From NCBI GenBank assembly GCA_019426215.1, contig CM033394.1, positions 22,340,195 through 22,404,194 on the forward strand: DNA of 64,000 nt. Direction: 5' to 3'. The notes under the pieces were generated by a model. It searched no databases, was not told the DNA's origin, and saw nothing but the letters and a program-made list of their open reading frames with translations. Position 1 is the first letter of the stretch. Each line of letters opens with the position of its first letter. The position numbers and the translations under genes are program-made. Positions 20,533-31,279 of the stretch are shown piece by piece. The stretch comes from Buddleja alternifolia. Its lineage: Eukaryota > Streptophyta > Magnoliopsida > Lamiales > Scrophulariaceae.

Positions 20533-22425
20533 ATTTTCCTCTTTTTGATGATGTCAAGACCTTAACACTTATAACTCTTTTATAGTTCAAGAGTTTAAAG
20601 AAAAGCCCAAAATATATTTATAAGTTAGCGTTTAGAAAGTTAGTAAAGTTAGATTAGCCTCAACAAGTTGTTTCAGCGATAAATCATTCAATCATGTATA
20701 TGGAATTGAAAGCGTATATGATTTATATTGAAATGATGCATACCTGCCTTTTCTTTCTCTTCTCCTTAAACTGCTTTTCTTTCTCTTCTTCCCCTTTCTT
20801 GGCATCATCAAGGGAAGACTGCAGTTCAAGCGATACTCGCTAGAGGAGTAGGACCAGTTGGTGTGGGGAAAAACTCGGCCACTTCTATCGACCGCTTAGC
20901 ATCCACCGTCGTATCCACGTCTAGACGGACAGTGTAAAACAATCTTCTAGTGATTTCCACAGTCACATCCACGTCTGGAGAGTCAGTGAAAAATTCTCTA
21001 GCGATTTCAACCACTATTGATACCACATTGTAGATATCACTTGTTGATACCACTTGTTGGTAAATCAACATCCAACTATGTCTGCCTCCAGTTCTCTATT
21101 TTTTTATTTTTTTTGAAATAGGTATGAATTTTATAAAAGTTTCTATTAAATGTTAAAGGGAATGTGTTCAACGCTTAACATATACCATTTGTTGAAATGA
21201 TATCACTTGTTGTAAGATTTATGCTGACGCTTGAAATTAAATTATTTTTATGTTTGAGCATTCAACACATCATGCACAAATAATAATAAGCGTTGATGAT
21301 CAATGCATATGAAAATCGGTTTTGATCATTGTCGCTTACAGATATGTTCAAGTACAATTTTAAGGTTCCCCCTAAACTTGATAGCTCATAACAATTTTTA
21401 AAATGCTTTTAGACAATATAATAAAGTGAATTCCCCCTACATTATATGTTTAATAAAAATATGATGCATAATGATTAAGCATTTAAATTATTCGTACCTC
21501 GTTCTGGAATGAAGAACAGGATTTTTCATATCTTAGAATTTTTTTGAATTTCTTGACCAATAAATCCATTTCCTTTTCGTCACTCAATTCTGTCGCTTCC
21601 GCCTCACTGACTGATTTTCCCTTGCCCTTGATATTAGCGATTAAGGCTCTGGACTCAGTCGCTGAAGACGAGGTGTAGCTGACTTCTCCTCATTCGAATT
21701 CAAAAGCCTTTAGCTCCGAGAACACATGTTCCTGCGTAATAATGTCCAACATTTGTGATTCTCTCATTCCTATAGTCTTTATCAAATATTTGCTTGGAAG
21801 ACTTCTAAAAATCTTCTTGACCATTTCCTTGTTGGTCAACTCTTTATTCAAAGATGCTAACTGTGTAATAAGCGACGTAAATCTTGCGTCCAATTGATCT
21901 AGCGTCTCGCTTGGCAACATCTTAAACTGCTCTAATCTTTGCATGGCTATGGAGAGCTTGTTCTCTCTCATCTGTGCTGAACCTTCACATATTGTGGCAA
22001 ACTTATCCCAAATTTCCTTAGTCGTAGAGCACGACTAGACCTTATTGAATAAGTTATCATTGTCACCAATGGCTGTATATAGAGGGTTCTGTCCAACATT
22101 ATCTAAATTTGGTCTTCGACGCTCATCAGCTGACCACTCATGAGTTGGCTTCTCAACATAACCATCCGGAGTCGCTTCAGTCGCTCAAGGCGCTGTAGTG
22201 ATGACTTTGAAATTTTCTAATCGGTCCATCTGAAATGATATCACACATTTCATCATCACAAGCACAAAGAGAAGAAAAAACTTTGACCTTCCATGAGTCA
22301 TAATTTGACTCAGTCAACTTAAGAACTTTTGAAAATGCCACGAAAATTTTTAAAGCAACTAATTTTTTTTAAATCTAAACAAGCAGTTACGCTCGGAAAT
22401 TTTTAAAATTTCTACTTCAACCGCT
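20533..22425 (-). mobile_element. Array interior 2
   Basis: A short interior with purine tract (20533-20550), additional-ORF fragment (20826-21071, with FFPTPTGPTP), non-coding DNA and a gag fragment (21690 to about 22230, with MVKKIFRSLPSKYL). Unlike interior 1 it has no solo LTR and keeps the 21110-21410 segment, so it is closer to the ancestral unit. The primer site and about 40 bp of the adjoining LTR are deleted at 22425/22426. Confidence 0.8.
21690..21971 (-). pseudogene. gag: SIRE-type gag fragment, interior 2
   Basis: 93 codons with NKLSIAMQRLEQFKMLPSE, MVKKIFRSLPSKYL and FSELKAFEFE. This is the UBN2-type Gag core with no zinc knuckle. Upstream (22040-22230, minus) traces of the gag N-terminus remain (HEWSADERR region) with stops. 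Comparison with the Gag at 49686 shows the same order of motifs. Confidence 0.8.
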
Positions 22426-24181
22426 AGAAAGGGGAGGGGTTGAATTGACCTTGAAGTCTTTTTCGACTTCAAAAATATTTGTATTAAGCTTGATTTGGAC
22501 GCTTGAAATGTAAGCGCTTGGCTAAGTGTTTACATGAAGACTGTTTGAAAAGATTAACTTAGACTCAAGATTTGAATACTATAACCACTCAGGTTTAAGA
22601 GTTCAGTTCTTTAATCAAGGTTAGCACAGCGGAATGATTTTAAGTCTTCTCTTTGAAAGTGTTTAGCGCCACAAAATTTTTCTTTAGTTGCTTTTCTTAA
22701 ATCGTTTTGAACGCTTAGAGAACTTAGCGCTTGGCGAAGCGCTTAAGACTGATTTGAAAGCTTTGCGTTCTCTTTTTCCAAATATTCGCTTAACTGTTTT
22801 AAAGCCTTTTAGAGAAATAATATGCAAATGCAAAGTAAAGCTATAAATCAGTAAAGGACACAAGGAATTTGTACGGTTCACTGGGTGGTGTAATCCCAGC
22901 TACGTCCTTCTTCTCTTATGCACTTGGAGGTAATCCACTAAATTGATTCTCGAAGAGTCACACAGAGACTTCTACAAAATAGGAAAATAAGAAGAGATGG
23001 ATATGGATGACTTGAGCTCCTTGGTCACACAGATTTCTTCTGCAAGCCATATCAATCCTCTGCTTCTGGAAAGACGATCTCGAGCTCCTTGATTACACAG
23101 ATTTCAGCTCCAATAAAGATCTTCTCCAAGATAGCCTTGAGCTCCTTGATCACACGGACATCAGCTCCAATAAAGACCTTTCTTCAACAAGCTTCTCTTA
23201 CTTAAAAATACTGCTTGTGGAAGTCAATAATCTTTCTCACTCAGATGAAAGGTATTGAGGGTTTATTGTAACAGGTTTTATTGTTGGGAAGTTCAAAAAA
23301 CTTGGGATATCTCAGTAAGAATTTAGGTTTCTTCTTTAAAAGAGGTTTGAGATATCTGGTGACTGTCTGGAATGTATTTGAGAAGCTTGAAGGATTTTGA
23401 CTATGGGGTTTGCAAGCTTTTCTCTCAAATTATTTCTCAGCTCCCTTTCACATTTACGTCTTTTCACACTCGCACAGAGATAGCTGAAAGGTACTATTTA
23501 TAGATAATCTTGGGATTTGTCCGTTGGACACAATCTGGTGCGTGTATCTCACGCAGCGCGTCAAATAGTCCCTTTCTGATATTCCTGAAATTCTGCTGCT
23601 TCTAATTGGACAAGAGCAGACTTGAACTCTGAAAAGCTGAGAGTCTAGTCAAAAGGTGGCTTGTCCACAAGCCACACTGTCTTGTCACATTTAATGCACT
23701 TATCAAGCATTTAATGCAATTTGAATTTATTTCCCGTTAGAAATAAATGACTGTTGGTGATTGGATTTAAGTCCTTGATAACTTGGGTTTTATCCTTTAG
23801 GTGAATCTGAAAGCTGGACGCTTGAGTCGGACGCTTGAAATCAGCTGAGAGCTTGAAATCGATGAGCGCTAGATTCACAAATCCTGAAATAGTTCTTTAG
23901 CGTTTGACAGGCGCTTGGAACAAATCTTCATCTTCTCTGGACTTCAGACGCTTGAATCTTCAACTTCATCTTTGATAGACTTACCCAGAATTCTATCAGC
24001 GATTCGGTATCTAATCCTAAGTCTAAAATCTACAAAAATAAAAATTACAAGCCTAACAAAATATTTTACTTTTAAATGCTTATACGTATATTCTATGAAA
24101 GTACAAACTTACATTCTTTTGGGGTCTAACATAAAATCCTATCTTATCATCATCAAAACATCTAATATGAAATTCCTAACA
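22426..24181 (-). repeat. SIRE-type LTR C (5' LTR of array)
   Basis: About 1756 bp. It begins (minus-strand start) TGTTAGGAATTTC at 24181, next to the target duplication GTAGC at 24182-24186. The primer-site end has lost about 40 bp. TATA box at 23495-23502. Confidence 0.88.
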
Positions 24182-24186
24182 GTAGC

Positions 24187-24398
24187 TATTCACATTTAGT
24201 GGACCTCTTTTACTACTCTTCTCCATGAAATATTTGTTAATCCATATACATTAATAATTTCTTTGAGTCCACTAATCTCTCAGCTCTCCGTGAGACTTAT
24301 CTTTCGTCTTATGTCTTGAAGCTCATCCAAGCAGTTACTTATTGTTTGAATAGTGAGATTATATTAATTTGCATTCGGGTCCTTCTATGGCATATAAT
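24187..24398 (+). mobile_element. LARD interior, part 2
   Basis: 212 bp of non-coding LARD interior left between the SIRE-type array and Copia-2. It ends in ATAAT (24394-24398), which is nearly repeated as ATAAC after Copia-2. Confidence 0.7.
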
Positions 24399-25656
24399 TG
24401 CTAGGAATCAATTAGAGTGAAAAACGCAGCGGAATAAAAATTTTGGATTGCAAAAAGTGGATCACTTTAACGGGATTCGATGATTTTAATAATTTTCAAA
24501 AAACCAAACGAAATTGTTTTAGCTTATCGATTTCATAATTAATCTTCATGTATCAGCAACTCCTTGAGCTCCTGTCTCTAAACATCCACGCTAAATGAGT
24601 TTTCTAAAGATCTTCGAAAATTCCCTCTTTTAATGTGGTGGATGGCTAGCGTGAGTTCGTGATCATAGGATTTCGTCTTCTTTTTGTGTGTTATGCAACT
24701 AGGGTTACAATGACTTGTTAGTGTTAGAGTTACCTTATAACTCTAATGACTTAACAAACAAGTCGGAGTTTCCTAGGACTCTACGGTGGCCGCCCCTAGG
24801 GCTCCCTTTTGGACATGGGTGGGCTTTAAGTTGGCCCATTCAACTTAGCCCACCTTTTAATATATATTTAATTTAAATCCCATTTAAATCCAATATATAT
24901 TAATTAATTCCATTTAATTATTTTTTCATTTACATAATTTAATTTAATTCAATTAAATTAAAATTTAATTCATTGATTTAACCACTAAATCAATACAACC
25001 AATTAATTATAGCTTTCTAAAAGATTAACACAAAAAGACTTCCTCTTCATTTTTTGTAGCGCGACTTTTTAGGTTTGTCCCAATTGGCAATGGGAGGAAT
25101 TACCAAAGGATGTGAGTCTCACCTAGCCAGTCCCGTGCATTCACATCGTAACCCAATTGAGTATGAAAAGAACGAATCATTTACGTACCATATGTGTATA
25201 AGGCTCACGCATGCTATTATGGTCAGTAATCCAATCATTGACAGTGACCGAGTAAATACCTATGTCATTAGATTACTGCGAGTCGTGTTCGAATATATCA
25301 ATTCCATTGATATATCTATAACACGTGTTCTCACTATCCCATATTGTTCGTCTGGCACTCCTTGTCAGAGCATGTATTATACAGATCGAAGCTTAATGCC
25401 CAATTAAGATTCCTTGACTTGCAAACCCTTTTAAGTGATCAGGAATAAGACTCTCTCCGTGCCATATCTTTATTCCATAAAGGGCGAAGAGTCAACCTGG
25501 ATACACAAGGACTGTTTGTTTAATACTAATTGATGCCATGAAGTTTTACATGGACAGAATAATAATTTCCTTAATTAATTATCAGTTTGTACAACATAAT
25601 TGAATACCCTATACTATCTATTTGTCCTCATTGGCATCTAGGGTGTATACCTAAAA
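24399..25656 (-). repeat. Copia-2 3' LTR with internal deletion
   Basis: Minus-strand start is TTTTAGGTATACACCC (TGTTAGG degraded) next to the purine tract, and the end is CCTAGCA. The length is 1258 bp against about 1647 bp for the 5' LTR once its insertion is removed. Alignment by eye shows about 360 bp missing at about 25202, corresponding to roughly 32109-32470 in the 5' LTR. Confidence 0.85.
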
Positions 25657-25669
25657 ATCTCCCACTTGC
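25657..25669 (-). promoter_or_regulatory. Copia-2 polypurine tract
   Basis: Minus-strand GCAAGTGGGAGAT directly before the 3' LTR. Confidence 0.8.
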
Positions 25670-26363
25670 ACTCGATGCAAATTGCTATGGTATCAAATAC
25701 CCATCTTCTCAAGATATTTTTCTAGCACCGTCTGCGCCAATGACTTAGTGAGTGGGTCAACCACGTTCTCCGTTGAGGTTATTTTTTGCACGGCGATGTC
25801 GCCTCTTCCAACGATTTCTCAAATTATATGATATCTCCTATCTATATGTTTGGATTTGTTGTGAGACCTTGGTTCCCTATCTTGTGCGATGGCTCTATTG
25901 TTGTCTCACCATAGTGGCAACAGTAGCTGCACACTAGGAACAACTTGAATTCTGCCATGAACTTCTTAATCCAAACAGCTTTTTTGGCTGCCTCCGAGGC
26001 TACCACATATTTAACTTTAGTGGTCAAATCAGCAGTTGTGCTTTGCTTGGAACTTTTTCAAGACACTGCTCCACCGTTCAGAGTGAATATAAACTTAGAA
26101 GTGGATTTTGGGTCATCGATATCCTATTGGAAATCAGAATCTGTATAATCGTCCACTTTTAATTCTTCATTGCCATATAACAGGATCATATCTTTAGTTC
26201 TTCTTAAGTATTTCAAGATAGATTTTACGGCGATCCAATGTTCTTTGCTCGGGTTAGCTTGAAACCTACTTACCACGCTCACAGCGTAGGCATGATCTGG
26301 TCTCATGCATAACATCGTGTGCATGAGACTTCCTACCTCCGATGCATAGGGAACTGTGATCAT
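25670..26363 (-). pseudogene. pol: Copia-2 RNase H and RT C-terminus
   Basis: Minus-strand pieces. At 26124-26363 are EVGSLMHTMLCMRPDHA (RT connection) and KVDDYTDSDFQ (first RNase H acidic motif). At 25842-26027 is ASEAAKKAVWIKKFM, followed by a degraded LWCDNN/EPRSH region. The fragments sit in different frames, so several indels separate them. The catalytic STTEAEY segment reads TTKVKYVVA, showing loss of the catalytic Glu. Confidence 0.8.
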
Positions 26364-26446
26364 CTCCTTTCGATCTTTCTCACTTTGAGGACCATCTTCT
26401 TGGAGAGAATTCCGTGTGTCATAGGTAAAATACCACTCTTAGAGTT

Positions 26447-27190
26447 TCCCATCCCAAACTGTTTAAGGGCCTTCTTTAGGTAAAGGACTTGAGAGAGTCC
26501 TATCATCCTATTCCATCAATCACTGTAGATTCGAATTCCTATGACGTAGGTAGCTTCTCCCAAGTCTTTCGTGGAGAATTTGCTTGAAAGCCATGTCTTA
26601 ACCGAAGTTAGCAAACCTTCATCATTCCCTATAAGTAGAATGTTATCTACATATAGCAACAGGAATATGATTCTGCTCCTACTAACCTTTTTATAGACAC
26701 AAGGTTCATCCTCATTCTTGATGAAATCATATCCCCGCACTTCTTCATCAAAACGAAGGTTCCAATTGCGAGAGGCCTGCTGGGTCCATAAATGGACCTA
26801 TTCAACTTGCAGACCTTAGGAGAATCCGCACTACATATAAAACCCTTGGGTTGTTCCATATAGATCTCCTCCTCGAGGAATCTATTCAAGAACGCGGTCT
26901 TCACATCCATTTTCCAGATTGCATAATCCAAGTATGCAGCTATCGCAAGTAGAGTTCTGATGGATTTGATCATAGCTACAGGTGAAAAGATTTCCTCATA
27001 GTCAGTGCCCTCCTTTTGACTATACCCTTTCGGTACTAGGCTGGCTTATAGGGATCCACCTTGCCATCCGGACCAATCTTTCTTTTGTAGATCCATTTGC
27101 ATCCAATGGGTACAATACCCTTAGGTCGATCGATCAGAGTCCAGACTTGGTTCGAATACATCGAATCCATTTCTACTTTCATAGCTTCAT
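26447..27190 (-). pseudogene. pol: Copia-2 reverse transcriptase
   Basis: Minus-strand RT. 26647-26973 holds [18 protein letters not shown] and LNRSIYG, then shifts frame inside the LKQASR motif. 26516-26740 continues with [13 protein letters not shown], where YVDD has become YVDN, so the second catalytic Asp of the box is lost. LGEATYVIGIRIY follows. The N-terminal part (26974-27190) contains IYKRKIG with stops. Confidence 0.88.
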
Positions 27191-27191
27191 G

Positions 27192-27908
27192 CTATTTTGC
27201 AGAATCCATATCCATCATTGCCTGGTCATAGCTAGAGGAATCGTCTCCATGGTTCCCTTCTGCTAGTGCATACATATTATGCTCTCCCTGTACCAGATAA
27301 CCATATCTCTCAGGCGGTTGAGATACTCTAGCTGACCTGCACATTGATGGTTGTGTCATTCCTGATTCAGGTTGGGTCTCTTGAACAATGTCTTCCAAAG
27401 GAGATTCATTCTGTTCTTCCAGAACAATACTTCTACCAACTCCTCCTTCTAGAATGAACTCTTCTTTGAGAAAGATTGCCTGTAAGGCAACAATGATCCT
27501 TTGATCATCGTGCTGGTAGAAAAGGTATTCCATGGAATCCTCGGGATATCCAATGAATTGTCCTTTCAAGGACCTAGCCTCCAACTTCTCGGCCTTGGTC
27601 TTTTTAACATAAGCAAGGCAACTCCATATCCTTATGTGCTTCAGATTAGGCTTCCTTCCACACCATATCAGATACGGTGTGTTAGGAACAAACTTGCAGG
27701 GACACCTGTTCAAAATGTGAGCAGTTGTAAGCAATGCATGCCCCCACAATGAAATGGGCAAATCCGTGTAGCTGAGCATGGATCGAACTATGCCTAATAG
27801 AGTTTGATTCCTTCGTTCTGCTATGCCATTTAATTGTGGAGTGGCTGGAGGAGTTAGTTGTAACATTATGCCATGTTCTCTTAAGAACTGGTCAAATTCG
27901 GGACTCAT
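27192..27908 (-). pseudogene. pol: Copia-2 integrase C-terminal half and linker
   Basis: 238 codons on the minus strand. FDQFLREHGI carries the third catalytic residue region (Glu), then PQLNGIAERRN, RSMLSYTDLP, TPYLIWCGRKPN and the C-terminal domain ending in an acidic linker toward RT with YDQAMMDMDSAK. The first Met is preceded by a stop that separates it from the core at 27912-28178 by only a few bases in the same gene. Confidence 0.88.
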
Positions 27909-27911
27909 ATA

Positions 27912-28178
27912 CTAGCCACCTCGGTCAGACCGAAGTGCCTTAATATGATGCCCGATTTGGTTTTCGACCAAAGTCTTGAATTCAACGATCTCTAATGATT
28001 CAGACTTGTATTTCATCAAATACATGTAGCCAGACCTAGAATGGTCATCGATAAATGTAATAAAATACTGAAAACCACCGTGGGCCACATTTTCGAAAGG
28101 ACCACACACATCTGCATGAACCAATCCTAAGACTTCAGAGGCCCTTTCAAATTTACCTATGAAGGGGGACTTGGTCAT
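27912..28178 (-). pseudogene. pol: Copia-2 integrase catalytic core
   Basis: 88 codons with GLVHADVCGPF (first Asp), FITFIDDHSRSGY and IKALRSDRGG (second Asp). Together with the Glu segment in the next frame this is a complete DDE integrase core, broken by one nonsense codon after RSDRGG. This is the segment deleted in Copia-1. Confidence 0.9.
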
Positions 28179-28841
28179 CTTGCCTTACATATAAGACTCA
28201 CAAGTGGGATAGGGATCCGATCCCAATGAGTCTATGATTCTATCCTTTTCTAACTCGTATAGTCTATGATCTCCGACGTGACCTAATCTTAAGTGTCATA
28301 GCTGTCTTAGGTTTGTGTCATATAAACTGCGTTTTCTTGTTACAATCTTGCCATTACAATTATTTTGGACATTAATATAGTATAAACCATTTATTAAAGA
28401 CGCACTTCCAACGCATTCATTTCTAAAATAAATATCGTAAGAATTGTTTACAAATGAAAATAAATATCCTTTCCTGACTAAAACATGAATAGAAACAACA
28501 TTCTTTAGCCCATTGCGCAAAACAAGGCAATTTTCTAACAATAATAAATGTCCAGAAAACAATCTAATGGAAGTGGTGCCAATGTGTGTGGCTGCTACAC
28601 TATGTCCGCTGCCAACGTTGATCATCACTTCTCCATGCTCCATTTTCTTGCTTCTTTTCAGTTCCTGATTCAAAACAGACATGTGAGCACTAGCTCCAGA
28701 GTCTAGATACCAGGAAGAGGAAAATATAGTAATAGAACAATTTGTTTCCAAAACATTAAGTTCTATACCTGAAGAAATATCCGCCTTCAGCTTGGGACAA
28801 TTACATGTCCATTGTCCCATCTCACGGCAGTGAAGGCACAT
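28179..28841 (-). pseudogene. pol: Copia-2 zinc knuckle, protease, GAG-pre-integrase
   Basis: Minus strand. CLHCREMGQWTCNCP is a knuckle with Gln where the zinc-binding His is expected. SSWYLDSGASAHM is an intact aspartic protease active site, unlike the ESGA of Copia-1. The frame ends at NLRQL with a stop where the W of QLWHLRLG should be. GAG-pre-integrase traces continue to 28179. Confidence 0.87.
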
Positions 28842-29588
28842 GTCTGTCTTCTTTGAACCTCTTCTCTTTAATCTTTTCCCTTAGACTTTGCCCTATTACT
28901 CGATGCCTTTGACACTCCCAGTTGCTTTTTGTCTTTACCTTTCCTTTTTCTAAAGGGCTTGGAAGCCCCAGGTGACGGCTAAAGCAACTTCTTTCCCCTT
29001 GGACTTCATATGTCCCTGGTCAGTTGAGAGCTTGTTCATTAACCCAGCCAATGTGTACTCAATTCATTCATGTTGAAATTCACAATAAATAGTGAAAATG
29101 ATTTGGGGAGTGACTGAAGAATGGGATCTGTCTGACGGTGGAAATCCATGGTGAAGTCGAGAGCTTCTAATCTCTCGATCATGGAAATCATTTTCAGAAC
29201 GTGGATTCCTACATCCTCCCATTCTTGTTCCAAAGAGCTCCCTCGATATATCATACCGAGTAGTCCTACTGTCCTCTCCATACAACTCCTTGAGATGTAG
29301 CAATATTGACTTCGCGTCATCCATGTTTTCATGGGATCACTGCAAATCATTGCTCATGGAGCCGAGCATTTAACCTTTAACACCAGTATCGTCCTTAATC
29401 CATATGTTGTAGTTATCATGCGCATCCTCATCGTCATCATCTCCAAGGATGGGAGGATGATTGGCCTCGAGTACGTAGCCAAGTGATTCCAAGCTATGGA
29501 AAATCCTTAGGTTTCTGAGCCAGTCAGCAAAATTAGGTCTGGTGAGGACATTCTTTTAAAGCAGAATTGATAGTGGGTTATTAATCAT
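28842..29588 (-). pseudogene. gag: Copia-2 gag
   Basis: The minus-strand frame opens with ATG at 29588 (MINNPLSI), followed by a stop and then NVLTRPNFADWLRNL, which parallels the NVLTGPNNNDW of Copia-1. HLKELYGED and ISRELFGT occur in one frame and ISMIERLEALDF and LQSLPKSF in another (29039-29350), so a frameshift splits the UBN2-type domain. Further stops precede the zinc knuckle. Confidence 0.82.
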
Positions 29589-31262
29589 TTTGAGAGAGGT
29601 ATAATTGACTGCAGAAAATAAACCAAGATTTCATTAGATAATTATGTTGTACCTAAGTAAAATGAGCACTTTAATTTTAACTTGGCTCCCACTATATTTT
29701 TCGAACCATTGCACTCCCACTGCAATGGAAAGAAAACTCGTTGGATTGATTTCGTAGTGAGCAATTGAGTTCTTCAAAATTTTCGATGAGTTTCAATATG
29801 TAACGATATATGGCTCATTAAAATTTCAAAGTGGCGTGCCATGCCAATCAGTCCAACCGATGGTTTAATCCCGTTTTTGCTCATGGATCACTTAACCTCA
29901 GCCTGTAACAGAATATTGGTGGTGATCCATCTAAGTACTTTCCCATCAACTCCTCTCGATCTAACAGTTGAATCTAATCTTGCAACCTGTAACAGTGTAT
30001 GGGATGAGATTTTCTTCGAATGATGGTATCAAATGCACTTAGAGATCTTCGAATTATGAGTTGATGTATAACCCCCATTAGTCGGGATGATTCGCTGCAT
30101 AACTTACAATTTTATCTCTCTAAGTTTTATGGAGAGCCAGCATATCCAATATCCCTTTCTTACTTAGTATGATTCATTTGGGAGAATTTCTTATTTAGTT
30201 AAGGTCTCACTTTGCACATTAATCCATTTCGCGCATATGTGGAATTATTCTAAGCCATGCATCAATAGAAAATCTAGTTCTTCTCTCAACATGCTTTCCA
30301 TGGACATTCTAGATTGATCTAAGAATTAGATCAATCAGGAGGATAGGGGACTATATCAAATCTAATCTTGATATGCTCCGGGCTCCAAGCTCTAAGAAGG
30401 TCCTACCTCTAGTTATATAACATTGAAGCGCCCTATACATTATACTACCAAAATTAAAAGTACAAACTGGGGGTATTATTCGGCCCAATACATCCGAGAC
30501 AATACATAACGGTAAAACCCTAAGTGCATAGATGCATCTGCCATAATATACACCAAAACATGTCAATAAACTATTTAAGATCATGTTGGCTTTTACTTTT
30601 AAAATCGAAAAGAAATTCATATTTAATTAAATCTAATTTAATTATGTAAACTGAATTTAATTTCAATTTAAAAGAATAAATCCAATTTATTATTTAAGAA
30701 ATAGGTCTAAATTATTCTTAATTATTTTGAAAAAATAAATCCTATTTATTTAATCGACATTAATCATAAATAAAATTCCCAATTTTAATTTATGACATAA
30801 TTAAATCCAATTTAATTATAAAAGTCAAGTCCAATTTAACTTAATTATATCCAATTTAATTTTAGAAAAACATAGCCATTTTATTAGGAAAAGGGGAATT
30901 GACAAATCTTAGGTTAAAACCAACAATTATTAATAATTATACATATACATATATATAAAATATATAAATAATATATATATATTATTAATCACTGGGCTGG
31001 GCCTTGCCCAGCGCACGCGTGCTGGGCTGCCCCCGATTCCCTGGGCGCCGCCACCCCTTTTTTTTTCTTTTGCGCAGCGCCGCCGCCTCCGTTTTGTGTC
31101 GCCGATGTCACAACGGCGTAATCTGGGTGACAAATCCGAGACGATAAATTTTTCCAAAGTTTTATTTTCAATATCCAATATTAAACCCATAAAAATTCAA
31201 TTTTAAAAAATCAAATTTTGCCAACATAATCTCAAACGCGAAAAATCATCAATCGTGTTAAA
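29589..31262 (-). other. Copia-2 leader
   Basis: Long non-coding leader with the same order as in Copia-1 and Copia-C. On the minus strand it holds a GC-rich block (about 30995-31090), AT microsatellite (about 30930-30985), AAATTGGATTTAAT-type repeats (about 30620-30870) and three GTTACAGG(C/T)TG-type words (about 29980-30000, 29900-29921 and 29790-29815) shortly before gag. Confidence 0.7.
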
Positions 31263-31278
31263 GTCGGATCTGATACCA
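31263..31278 (-). promoter_or_regulatory. Copia-2 primer binding site
   Basis: Minus-strand TGGTATCAGATCCGAC one base after the 5' LTR. It matches the initiator-Met type only over the first 10 bases. Confidence 0.8.
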
Positions 31279-31279
31279 C

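Larger units (their letters stand above)
13660..24181 (-). mobile_element. SIRE-type non-autonomous array (LTR-int-LTR-int-LTR)
   Basis: Three LTRs (A, B, C) in the same orientation separated by two short interiors, all on the minus strand. The whole block is bounded by GTAGC at 13655-13659 and 24182-24186, so it occupies a single insertion site. Both interiors hold a gag fragment and a fragment of the additional ORF but no protease, integrase or RT. This structure is expected from recombination between LTRs of sister copies after insertion of one element. Confidence 0.85.

Noticed and set aside
25075..25407. 110-codon plus-strand ORF
   Set aside because: It lies in the Copia-2 3' LTR and is not open in the 5' LTR or in Copia-1.
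31020..31190. Arg/Gly/Ala-rich minus-strand ORFs
   Set aside because: They arise from the GC-rich block of the Copia-2 leader, which is non-coding in the other two copies.
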